Below are positions 1-5,707 of a stretch of 6,100 nucleotides of DNA, one piece after another. Position numbers and translations under genes: made by a program. This DNA is from Armatimonadota bacterium (GTDB lineage Bacteria > Armatimonadota > SYMT01): positions 1 to 6,100 of the forward strand of contig JAJFMS010000472.1 of the NCBI GenBank assembly GCA_020696885.1, written 5' to 3'. A model generated the notes under the pieces. The model made no database searches and was not told where the DNA came from. It saw only the letters and a program-made list of their open reading frames with translations. Positions within the stretch are counted from its first letter, which is position 1. Every line of letters starts with the position of its first letter.

Positions 1-1297
1 AGTAGGCCGCGGCGGCGCCGTCTCGCGTATAGAGCGAGGCGGCGTTTCCGTACGGGCTCCGGTTTTCGATCGAGATCGCCTCGTCGAGCGTATCCACCCG
101 GATGACCGAGAGTACCGGTCCGAAGATCTCGTCCCGGAGACACTCGTCCTCCGCTGCGAGCCCGTCGAGCACGGTCGGCCCCACGTAGTAGCCGTCTGCT
201 GCCCCCTCGGGTGCCGCGCCGTCGCTACGGACGGCGCTTGCGGCGCCGCGTCCGTCCAGCCGGAGGCGCGCGCCGCGCGCCGCGGCACGGTCGATGTAGC
301 CGAGGATGCGATCTCGGGCCGGGGCGCTGATGATCGCGCCCACGTCCACGCCGATCCGGAGCGCCCGCGCCTGCTCCGTGACGGCATCCAGGATCGCCTC
401 TGTCGCCGCCCCGCGACCCACGAGGATGAGCACGCTGGCGGCCATGCACCGCTGGCCGGCACAGCCCATCGCGGAGCTGACCACGTTCCGCGCGGTGGCG
501 TCCGGATCCGCGTCCGGAAGCACTACCAGGTGGTTCTTCGCGCCGCCCAGGGCCAGGACCCGTTTGCCCGCGGCGGTGCCGCGCTCGTAGACCGCGCGCG
601 CGGCGGGGGTGGAGCCGACGAAGGCGACGGCCTCGATCTCCGGATGGTCGAGGAGGGCCTCGGAGGTCTGGCGATCCCCCTGGAGGACGGAGAACACCCC
701 CGCGGGAAGGCCCGCTTCCTGAAGCAGCTCCGCCAGGCGCAGCGGGGTGAGCGGTACCTGCTCGGACGGCTTCAGGATGAAGCTGTTGCCCGCGGCGATC
801 GCCAGCGGGAACATCCACATCGGCACCATGGCGGGAAAGTTGAACGGCGTGATCCCCGCGGTCACCCCCAGCGGCAGTCGCCGGGTGTAGCAGTCCACCC
901 CGGAGCTGACTTCCAACAGCTCACCGGCGCCCAGCGCGGGCAGCGCTGCGGCGAACTCGACCACCTCCAGGCCGCGACGGATCCCGGCTTCCGACTCGCC
1001 GACCGTCTTCCCGTTCTCTCGCGTTACGAGCGCGGAAAGCTCGACGAGGTGCTCCTCGACCAGCGCCTTGAAGCGATACAGCGGCTGCACGCGCTCCTTG
1101 ATCGGCACCCGGCTCCAGGACTCGAACGCCTCGCGCGCCAGCCGCACCGTCACCTCTACCGCCTCGGGGCCGGCCGGCGCCAATGCCCCCAGGCTGCGGC
1201 CGTCCAGCGGGCTGCTCACCGGTATGGGGGTAGCGCTCTCCGTCTCCAGCGCGCGACCGCCGATCCAGTGCGGGACACGGCTCGTTTCAGCAGTCAT
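1..1297 (-). CDS. mmsA: Methylmalonate-semialdehyde dehydrogenase (CoA-acylating), 3' end cut by window edge
   Basis: This gene encodes a cytosolic NAD-dependent aldehyde dehydrogenase that oxidises methylmalonate or malonate semialdehyde and releases propionyl- or acetyl-CoA. It serves valine and inositol catabolism, where it is called IolA. The window shows 432 codons from ATG at 1297; the family usually has about 485-500 residues, so roughly the last 60 lie beyond position 1. Visible motifs are TPFNFPAMVPMWMFP (150-164, with Asn153 of the oxyanion hole), LKPSEQ (175-180), the nucleotide-binding FVGSTP (226-231), GGAKNH (251-256) and GQRCMAAS with catalytic Cys284 (281-288). Asn255 takes the place of the general-base glutamate of ordinary aldehyde dehydrogenases, which marks the acylating MMSDH branch. 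Residues 314-323 look shorter than usual, lacking the DMGP-type loop, and 350-368 look longer. The start codon directly follows an out-of-frame TGA belonging to the remnant of the upstream isomerase gene. Class is confident; the in vivo substrate is not. Confidence 0.93.
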   Translation of the reverse strand, partial: MTAETSRVPHWIGGRALETESATPIPVSSPLDGRSLGALAPAGPEAVEVTVRLAREAFESWSRVPIKERVQPLYRFKALVEEHLVELSALVTRENGKTVGESEAGIRRGLEVVEFAAALPALGAGELLEVSSGVDCYTRRLPLGVTAGITPFNFPAMVPMWMFPLAIAAGNSFILKPSEQVPLTPLRLAELLQEAGLPAGVFSVLQGDRQTSEALLDHPEIEAVAFVGSTPAARAVYERGTAAGKRVLALGGAKNHLVVLPDADPDATARNVVSSAMGCAGQRCMAASVLILVGRGAATEAILDAVTEQARALRIGVDVGAIISAPARDRILGYIDRAAARGARLRLDGRGAASAVRSDGAAPEGAADGYYVGPTVLDGLAAEDECLRDEIFGPVLSVIRVDTLDEAISIENRSPYGNAASLYTRDGAAAAY

Positions 1298-1381
1298 TCA
1301 GATCACCCAGTTCCGGAGGTAGCGGGCCGATTGGATCAGCGAGCGCTTTCGGTCTTCCAGGGAGCCCTCGTAGGCGCGGTC
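1298..1381 (-). pseudogene. Out-of-frame C-terminal remnant of the sugar phosphate isomerase gene
   Basis: From 1381 down to 1298, in the frame not used by the isomerase ORF, the minus strand encodes 27 residues beginning [15 protein letters not shown] and ending RYLRNWVI, then TGA. This closely resembles the usual C-terminus of this isomerase family, where an acidic strand is followed by [14 protein letters not shown] sequence and a last helix. It has no start codon of its own. Its stop codon abuts the ATG of mmsA without a gap, as expected for the original gene end in a tight operon. I read it as the tail of the isomerase, separated from its body by a deletion that changed the frame. Confidence 0.75.
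1301..1307 (-). promoter_or_regulatory. Ribosome binding site of mmsA
   Basis: Read on the minus strand, GGTGATC lies just before TGAATG. It matches the 3' part of the consensus TAAGGAGGTGATC, complementary to the end of 16S rRNA. The site lies within the last codons of the displaced isomerase C-terminus, so the two genes were probably translationally coupled before the isomerase was damaged. Confidence 0.5.
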
Positions 1382-2079
1382 TCCCGGTGCACGCGCACGT
1401 CCTTCGCGTGGACATGGGAGATCCGGTCGCCGAACTCGCGGATCGGCTGCACCTCATCCATCCCCTGCCACACCAGGTGGGAAGGGTCGTAGTTGAGACC
1501 GAAGCTCGGGCTGGGGATCTCCGTGAACATCCGGCGCCAGACGGCGGGGGAGATGGCCAGGTTCTTGCCGCCCGGCCACTCATCCCGGGTGAAAAGCATC
1601 GGGCAGTTTTCGATCCCGATGCGCACTCCGTGCTCTTCGGCCAGCCGGATGAGCGGGAGCCAGACTTCCAGGACCCGGGGCCAGTAATCAACGATCGACT
1701 GCATCGCGTCCCGGCCCTCGAACGAGAGCAACAGCGACCGCCCCAGACCCGGCCCCAGCAGCGAGGCCGCACGGATCACCCGCTCGATCTGGCGGACCGC
1801 GATCTCGCTTTCCGCGGGATCGGCGGAGAGTGCATTGGGATAGTAGCCGAGGCCGCTGATCTCCACGCCGGTGGCGGCCATCAACTCCCGCACCCGCGCC
1901 GCTTCCGCGGGGCCAAACTCCGTTACGTCCAGGTGCGTGACCCCCGCGTACCGGCGCTCCGCGCCCCCGCGCGGCCAGCACATCACCTCCACGCAGTCGT
2001 AGCCCGCCTCCGCGGCAAAGGCGGCCACCTCCTCCAGAGACAACTCCGGCAAGATCGCACTGACAAACCCCAGTTTCAT
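1336..2079 (-). CDS. Sugar phosphate isomerase/epimerase (xylose isomerase-like TIM barrel), truncated by deletion and frameshift
   Basis: The 247-residue ORF belongs to the AP-endonuclease-2/xylose isomerase-like TIM-barrel family, which includes IolE, IolI, IolH and tagatose epimerases. Members isomerise or dehydrate sugars and polyols using a divalent metal. The frame opens with [17 protein letters not shown] and carries GIENCPM (155-161, Glu157), NYDPSHLVW (196-204, Asp198 and His201) and SHVHAKDV (221-228, His222/His224), all positions where metal ligands fall in this family. After Glu233 it departs from family sequence and ends [14 protein letters not shown]. The last barrel strands, including a glycine-rich PGLGDVDW-like segment and the final ligand glutamate, are absent. 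The correct C-terminus lies in another frame at 1381-1298. Residues 108-120 also look unusual for the family. The start at 2079 follows AAAGGGA at suitable distance. It heads the minus-strand pair with mmsA. As sequenced the enzyme is probably inactive, unless the lesion is an assembly error. Confidence 0.85.
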   Translation of the reverse strand: MKLGFVSAILPELSLEEVAAFAAEAGYDCVEVMCWPRGGAERRYAGVTHLDVTEFGPAEAARVRELMAATGVEISGLGYYPNALSADPAESEIAVRQIERVIRAASLLGPGLGRSLLLSFEGRDAMQSIVDYWPRVLEVWLPLIRLAEEHGVRIGIENCPMLFTRDEWPGGKNLAISPAVWRRMFTEIPSPSFGLNYDPSHLVWQGMDEVQPIREFGDRISHVHAKDVRVHRETAPTRAPWKTESAR

Positions 2080-2084
2080 GCACG

Positions 2085-2091
2085 TCCCTTT
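2085..2091 (-). promoter_or_regulatory. Ribosome binding site of the isomerase gene
   Basis: On the minus strand AAAGGGA stands six bases before the ATG at 2079. This purine-rich site supports the chosen start over a possible upstream ATG at 2113, whose frame does not read isomerase sequence. Confidence 0.5.
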
Positions 2092-2116
2092 CGCTCCGCG
2101 AGGAGGCCTTCACATC

Positions 2117-2133
2117 TCAAACGAGTCGTTCGA
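2117..2133. promoter_or_regulatory. 17-bp near-palindrome, candidate operator
   Basis: TCAAACGA, one central G, then TCGTTCGA form two 8-base half sites with seven of eight positions complementary. The element lies 38 bases upstream of the isomerase start in the divergent intergenic region, where a dimeric repressor or activator would act. No regulator gene lies in the window, so the binding family cannot be named. It is AT-richer than its surroundings. I see no convincing -35/-10 pair next to it. Confidence 0.35.
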
Positions 2134-2165
2134 CACCGAGGCGCCGCATTCCCCAGCTGAGAAGG

Positions 2166-2175
2166 TAGGCGCCTA
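2166..2175. repeat. 10-bp perfect palindrome TAGGCGCCTA
   Basis: This perfect palindrome directly abuts the left arm of the octamer array and may be part of the same element or mark its boundary. It could equally be a chance occurrence in GC-rich DNA. Confidence 0.3.
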
Positions 2176-2294
2176 GGAGTAGTGGAGTGCTGAAGTAGTG
2201 GAGTGATGGGCGGTGCCCTAACGGGCGCATGCGCCTCGCGGCCGCAGGCCGCACCAGGACCCACTACTCCAGCACTCCACTACTCCATTACTCC
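2176..2294. repeat. Inverted pair of GGAGTNNT octamer arrays with palindromic loop
   Basis: The left arm (2176-2207) is four tandem octamers on the plus strand: GGAGTAGT, GGAGTGCT, GAAGTAGT, GGAGTGAT. The right arm (2263-2294) carries four on the minus strand: GGAGTAAT, GGAGTAGT, GGAGTGCT, GGAGTAGT. In the best pairing, 2176-2201 matches 2261-2286 at 25 of 26 positions, enough for a long hairpin or cruciform. The intervening loop contains GCCC-TAAC-GGGC (2215-2226), the perfect palindrome GGCGCATGCGCC (2224-2235, overlapping the former) and the hairpin GCGGCC-GCA-GGCCGC (2238-2252). There is no coding signal and no transposase. It may be a dispersed intergenic repeat of the REP/MITE kind or a protein-binding array. 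The arms are clearly seen; the role is unknown. Confidence 0.75.
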
Positions 2295-2422
2295 TTACCA
2301 CCCGGTTATGCGGCGCCCCGATCGCAAATTGCCCGGATCATGGATCACGCTGCATGGAAGGAACGCGGCGCTGCCGCCGGGTATCTGGGAGCGGAGCCCG
2401 CAGGTTTCCTGGAGGAGTGCGC
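2295..2422. other. Leader region of the plus-strand operon
   Basis: This stretch lies between the octamer element and the dehydrogenase start. It holds a small hairpin (GCGGC-GCT-GCCGC, 2365-2377) and a 29-codon open frame (2340-2429) whose TGA overlaps the dehydrogenase start in ATGGTGA. The frame has no good ribosome binding site and little GC bias in third positions, so I do not call it a gene. The plus-strand promoter must lie here or inside the repeat, but I cannot identify it. Confidence 0.4.
2411..2416 (+). promoter_or_regulatory. Ribosome binding site deciding the dehydrogenase start
   Basis: GGAGGA stands six bases before ATG 2423. This, plus the dinucleotide-binding fold beginning at residue 4, selects 2423 over the in-frame ATG at 2354, which would add 23 unrelated residues. 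Confidence 0.8.
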
Positions 2423-3376
2423 ATGGTGACAGTGGCAGTAGTGGGTGCCGGAATGATCGGCCGCGCCTGGGCGATCGTATTCGCGCGCGCCGGACACACG
2501 GTGCGGCTCTGGGACGGGGTTCCGGGCGTGGCGGAAGACGCGCTGGCGGTGATCTCGGCGCGCGTGACGGAGCTCGCGGAAGCGGGCCTCTCCGCCCCAT
2601 CGGACGAGGTCCTGCCGCGCATCCAGGCGGTGTCCACCCTGGAACAAGCGGTGACCGGCGCCGGCTACGTGCAGGAAAACCTCCCGGAAGAGGTTTCGCT
2701 CAAGCGCCAGGTCTTCGGCGAGCTGGACCTCCTCGCCCCGGCCGAGGCGATCCTGGCCAGCTCTACCTCCGCGATCCCCGCCTCGGCGTTCACGGAGGAG
2801 CTGACCGGACGGCACCGCTGCCTGGTGGCGCACCCGGCCAACCCGCCGTACCTGATTCCGATGGTGGAGGTCTGCCCCGCCCCGTGGACCGCGCCGGAAG
2901 TCACCGCCCGCGCCCGCGAATTCCTGACGGAGGCGGGCCAGGTGCCGGTGTTGGTGCGGAAAGAGATTCCCGGCTTCATCCTGAACCGGATCCAGGGCGC
3001 ACTGCTGAACGAGGCCTTCCGCCTGGTGGGTGAAGGGTACGTGAGCGCGGAAGACCTGGACAAGACGGTAGCGCACGGGTTGGGGCTGCGGTGGTCGTTC
3101 ATCGGGCCGTTTGCGACCATCGATCTGAACGCGCCGGGCGGCGTGGCGGATTACTGCGCGCGGTACGGTCCGTTCTATGAGCGACTGGCGAGCGATCCGC
3201 CTCCGGCCGGGATGTGGAGCGGGGAGCTAGCCGAGGGGCTGAACCGGAGAGCGCGCGAACACTGCTCCCTGGAGGACCATCCCTCCCGGCAGGCCTGGCG
3301 GGACCGGCGGCTGATGGCCCTGGCGGCCCACAAGCAGGCGATGGAGAACAGCGAAGGGGGCGAACCCAATGCCTGA
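2423..3376 (+). CDS. 3-hydroxyacyl-CoA dehydrogenase-fold NAD dehydrogenase, lambda-crystallin/L-gulonate 3-dehydrogenase type
   Basis: The 317-residue product is a cytosolic NAD-dependent dehydrogenase that oxidises a 3-hydroxy group beside a carboxylate or CoA ester. An N-terminal Rossmann fold is shown by VAVVGAGMIG (4-13) and acidic Asp31 ending the second strand. The family signature QENLPE (84-89) and SSTSAIP (113-119) follow. HPANPPYLIPMVEV (137-150) contains the catalytic His137 with Asn140 and Glu149. The all-alpha C-terminal domain starts near PGFILNRIQGALLNEAFRLV and includes GLGLRWSFIGPFATIDLNAPGG. The HPxNPPYxIPxVE and GLRWSFIGP patterns point to the lambda-crystallin/CRYL1 group (L-gulonate 3-dehydrogenase) and relatives such as carnitine dehydrogenase, rather than to classical beta-oxidation enzymes. 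Length is normal and the frame intact. Its last eight bases overlap the next gene, so the pair is probably one operon with coupled translation. Fold and chemistry are confident; the true substrate is open. Confidence 0.9.
   Translation: MVTVAVVGAGMIGRAWAIVFARAGHTVRLWDGVPGVAEDALAVISARVTELAEAGLSAPSDEVLPRIQAVSTLEQAVTGAGYVQENLPEEVSLKRQVFGELDLLAPAEAILASSTSAIPASAFTEELTGRHRCLVAHPANPPYLIPMVEVCPAPWTAPEVTARAREFLTEAGQVPVLVRKEIPGFILNRIQGALLNEAFRLVGEGYVSAEDLDKTVAHGLGLRWSFIGPFATIDLNAPGGVADYCARYGPFYERLASDPPPAGMWSGELAEGLNRRAREHCSLEDHPSRQAWRDRRLMALAAHKQAMENSEGGEPNA
3354..3360 (+). promoter_or_regulatory. Ribosome binding site of the ThDP enzyme gene
   Basis: AAGGGGG lies eight bases before ATG 3369, inside the last codons of the dehydrogenase gene. 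This supports the start that overlaps the preceding stop codon. Confidence 0.55.
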
Positions 3377-5048
3377 GATGACCGGCGCCCGCTTCCTCGC
3401 CGAATCCCTGGAAGCCTACGGCGTGACCCACGTCTTCTTTGTGCCCGCGATCCTCAGTCACACCCTGGCCGAGCTGGACCGCCGCACCAGCATCAAGCGG
3501 ATCATGACGCACGGTGAGAAGGCCGCCGTCTACATGGCGGACGGCTACGCCCGCGCCAGCGGCCGGGTTGGCGTCAGCTTCGCGCAGTGCATCGGGGCGG
3601 CGAACCTCGCAGCAGGGCTGCGCGATCCCTACCTGGCCTGCACCCCGCTGGTGGTGCTTACGGGCGGTCCCTACCCGCAGACCCAGGGGCGGCACACGTA
3701 CCAGGAGATCGAGGACTTTCCGCTCTTCAAGCCGGTCACCAAGTTCAGCGCCCGGGCCGACACCGCCGCGCGCCTGCCGGACCTGCTGCGGCAGGCGTTC
3801 CGCGAGGCGACCACCGGCACCCCGGGCCCGGCGCACGTGGAGCTGCAGGGACACCTGGGCGAGCTGGAGCAGCAGGTGGCGGATCTCGAGATCGTGCGGG
3901 AGGAGCGGTTCGGCCGCGCCCCGGCGTTCCGGCCGCTCCCCGAGCCAGAGGCGATCCGGCAGGCGGCGCGGCTCCTGGAGCAGGCCGCTCGCCCCGTGAT
4001 CGTGCTGGGAGGGGGTGCGCGTTGCTCCGGGGCGCGGAACGAGGTGCTGGCCCTGGCCCGGCGGCTGGGGATCCCGGTGGCGACCTCGCTGAACGCCAAG
4101 GAGCTGTTTCCGGGAGATGACCCGCTCTCGCTGGGAGTGCCGGGGATCTATGCCCGGAGGAGCGCGAACGAGGCACTGTTGGAAGCGGACCTGGTGTTCT
4201 TCATCGGCAGCCACACCGGGAGCCAGGTGACCCTCAAGTGGCAGATTCCGCGTCCCGGCACGCGGGTGATCCAGCTCGACATCAACCCCGCCGAGCTGGG
4301 CCGGCATTACCCGAACGAGGTATCGCTGGCCGGAGACGCGCGGGAGACGCTGCGGCTCCTCGTCCCCGCGACGGACCCGGAGACCGCTTCCACCCGCGCG
4401 CCGTGGCTCGCGCGTGTGCGGGAGCTAGCGGCTCGGTGGCGCGCTGACTTCGAGCCCCAACTGGCTTCGGAGGCGGTCCCGATCCGGCCGGAGCGGATCT
4501 GCCGCGAGCTGACCCGGCACCTGCCGTCCGATGCGCTCCTGGTCTCCGAGACCGGCCACGCCGGGATGTGGTCCGGGGGCATGGTGGATCTCACCGCCCC
4601 GGGGCAAGGCTACCTCCGCGCCGCCGGCTCCCTCGGCTGGGGGCTTCCGGCGGCCCTCGGCGCAAAGCTTGCCAGTCCGGAGCGCCCGGTGCTCCTCTTC
4701 TCCGGCGACGGCGGCTTCTGGTACCACCTGAGCGAGCTAGAGACGGCGGTCCGCTGGAACATCAACGCGGTGCTGCTGGTGAACAACAACCGATCGCTCA
4801 ACATGGAGATCGATCTTTACACCGACGCTTACGGCGGCAGGCTCGAAGGGAACCACGGGGAGCTGTGGAAGTTCACGGACGTGAGCTTTGCTGCCGTGGC
4901 GGAGAAAATGGGAGCTCTCGGCATCCGCGTGGAGCAGCCGGGTGAGCTCGCGGGCGCTCTGGACCGCGCCTTCTCCGCCAACCGGCCGTGCGTGGTGGAG
5001 GTGATGACCGACATCGAAGCCCTGGCCCCAGTGGCAGTGGCGCCCTGA
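3369..5048 (+). CDS. Thiamine-diphosphate-dependent enzyme, acetolactate synthase superfamily
   Basis: This 559-residue protein has the three-domain layout of acetolactate synthase, benzoylformate decarboxylase and oxalyl-CoA decarboxylase. The N-terminal pyrimidine-binding domain carries Glu50 in MTHGEKAAVYMADGYAR, the cofactor-activating glutamate. The middle domain shows VIQLDINPAELGRHYP (from residue 300). The C-terminal pyrophosphate domain has the metal/ThDP motif GDGG (446-449) followed by NNN (472-474). Such enzymes cleave or join C-C bonds next to a 2-oxo group. The loop usually read as VPG is VPAIL (25-29), and NRSLNMEIDLYTDAYGG follows the ThDP motif, so it is not a standard IlvB. 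It is also shorter than IolD (about 640 residues), the ThDP hydrolase of inositol catabolism. Being cotranscribed with a 3-hydroxy-acid dehydrogenase, it may act on the 3-oxo product or a later diketone. The cofactor class is secure; the reaction is unknown. Confidence 0.9.
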   Translation: MPEMTGARFLAESLEAYGVTHVFFVPAILSHTLAELDRRTSIKRIMTHGEKAAVYMADGYARASGRVGVSFAQCIGAANLAAGLRDPYLACTPLVVLTGGPYPQTQGRHTYQEIEDFPLFKPVTKFSARADTAARLPDLLRQAFREATTGTPGPAHVELQGHLGELEQQVADLEIVREERFGRAPAFRPLPEPEAIRQAARLLEQAARPVIVLGGGARCSGARNEVLALARRLGIPVATSLNAKELFPGDDPLSLGVPGIYARRSANEALLEADLVFFIGSHTGSQVTLKWQIPRPGTRVIQLDINPAELGRHYPNEVSLAGDARETLRLLVPATDPETASTRAPWLARVRELAARWRADFEPQLASEAVPIRPERICRELTRHLPSDALLVSETGHAGMWSGGMVDLTAPGQGYLRAAGSLGWGLPAALGAKLASPERPVLLFSGDGGFWYHLSELETAVRWNINAVLLVNNNRSLNMEIDLYTDAYGGRLEGNHGELWKFTDVSFAAVAEKMGALGIRVEQPGELAGALDRAFSANRPCVVEVMTDIEALAPVAVAP

Positions 5049-5060
5049 GGGCCCTGAAGG

Positions 5061-5110
5061 GTAACCGGATCATCCGGCAGTCGAGATCGGTCTGGCGACA
5101 CGCCGGTTAC
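5061..5110. repeat. Perfect 8-bp inverted repeat with nested palindrome
   Basis: GTAACCGG (5061-5068) pairs with CCGGTTAC (5103-5110). Overlapping its left arm is CCGGAT-C-ATCCGG (5065-5077), an alternative local hairpin. GCCCT-G-AGGGC (5042-5052) spans the stop codon of the ThDP gene. Together they make the convergent spacer highly structured and could assist termination or protect the 3' end of the operon mRNA. Confidence 0.45.
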
Positions 5111-5112
5111 AG

Positions 5113-5149
5113 AAGACGGCATCACCAAATCGGGAGGTGATGCCGTCTT
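5113..5149. terminator. Bidirectional terminator hairpin between convergent genes
   Basis: AAGACGGCATCACC (5113-5126) and GGTGATGCCGTCTT (5136-5149) form a perfect 14-bp stem around a 9-base loop. It lies 64 bases after the ThDP gene stop and 27 bases after the stop of the minus-strand Pro-rich gene, the usual place for a shared terminator. The trailing T-run is weak on both sides (CTTGTGGTCT on plus, CTTCTGTAA on minus), so it may act partly as a 3'-end stabiliser or need Rho. Confidence 0.7.
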
Positions 5150-5176
5150 GTGGTCTGAAACGCACCGCTCCACCCC

Positions 5177-5707
5177 TTACATGCCATCTCCGTCCGGCGT
5201 GGGGGTGGGCTCGGGCTCCGGCGCCGGTACGGGCGCCGGCTCATCCACCGGCGCGGCCTCCTTGTGGGGCGGCTCGGGGCGGCTGCGCGGCTCCACGGGG
5301 GCCGGCTCGGGGCGGGGCGCCGGCTCGGCGGGCTCCGCCGGCTTCGCCGCGGCCGCTACCTGCTCCGGTTCGGTACGCCGCTCGACTGGCGGCTTCCGGC
5401 GGGCTCGGCGGCGACGGGGTCGCGGGGCGGGCTTCTCGGCTTTCACCTCGTCCACGTTGGCTTGCGGCGGCGCGGTCATTGCCAGGCGCCCGGATTTTGC
5501 GGGGGCTTGCTTACGGGCGGGCGCGAGCGTCCGGATCGTCACGATCGGCGCTTCTACGGCATCCGCCGCTTGCACGGTGCGCCCCGCGGTGCATCCGGAG
5601 CTTCCTCCAGCCAGCATGGCGGCCAGCGCCGCGGCCGAGAGCGATCGCGTCCAGCCGGGTCCCCACTTCCGCGGGGGCGAGCCCCGGCCTGAGATCGGTG
5701 TCCACAT
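5177..5707 (-). CDS. Pro/Ala/Glu-rich exported protein, possible lipoprotein
   Basis: I do not recognise this 176-residue protein. The N-terminus looks like a signal peptide with a long n-region containing Arg and Lys, a hydrophobic stretch (LSAAALAAMLAGG, 23-35) and Cys39 in GSSGC. That is a weak lipobox, so lipidation is possible but not certain. The body has a short region to about residue 92, a strongly basic block RPRRRRARRKPP (98-109), then a Pro/Ala/Glu tail with repeated PEPAP-type units ending PEPEPTPTPDGDGM. Such tails are usually extended and disordered, as in proteins spanning periplasm or cell wall (TonB-like linkers). A strong ribosome binding site, AAGGAGG, precedes the ATG and supports translation. 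Low complexity means length and start depend mainly on that site. No partner gene suggests a role, and it points towards the catabolic operon rather than belonging to it. Confidence 0.65.
   Translation of the reverse strand: MWTPISGRGSPPRKWGPGWTRSLSAAALAAMLAGGSSGCTAGRTVQAADAVEAPIVTIRTLAPARKQAPAKSGRLAMTAPPQANVDEVKAEKPAPRPRRRRARRKPPVERRTEPEQVAAAAKPAEPAEPAPRPEPAPVEPRSRPEPPHKEAAPVDEPAPVPAPEPEPTPTPDGDGM

Noticed and set aside
530..1492. Long plus-strand open frame (320 codons) opposite mmsA
   Set aside because: It is antisense to a full set of dehydrogenase motifs, has no family features and runs across two minus-strand genes; GC-rich DNA gives such open antisense frames.
1698..1775. Second compensated frameshift in the isomerase around residues 108-120
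   Set aside because: The segment is unusual and a few residues longer than I expect, but neither alternative frame reads better family sequence, so divergence is the simpler view.
2176..2294. CRISPR-like array
   Set aside because: The units are 8-bp contiguous tandem copies in inverted arms, with no unique spacers and no cas genes.
2354..2422. Upstream in-frame ATG as start of the hydroxyacid dehydrogenase
   Set aside because: It adds 23 residues unlike the family and lacks a ribosome binding site; GGAGGA before 2423 and the Rossmann strand at residue 4 favour the later start.
2080..2422. tRNA, riboswitch or small RNA gene in the divergent region
   Set aside because: I found no cloverleaf, T-loop sequence or recognisable riboswitch core; the pairing seen is explained by the repeat arms and short palindromes.
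2340..2429. 29-codon leader peptide overlapping the dehydrogenase start (ATGGTGA)
   Set aside because: No good ribosome site, weak third-position GC bias and no run of regulatory codons; the overlap may be chance.
3099..4307. Minus-strand open frame of 402 codons opposite the dehydrogenase and ThDP genes
   Set aside because: Arg/Gly/Pro/Leu-rich composition without motifs, and both sense genes have clear catalytic residues.
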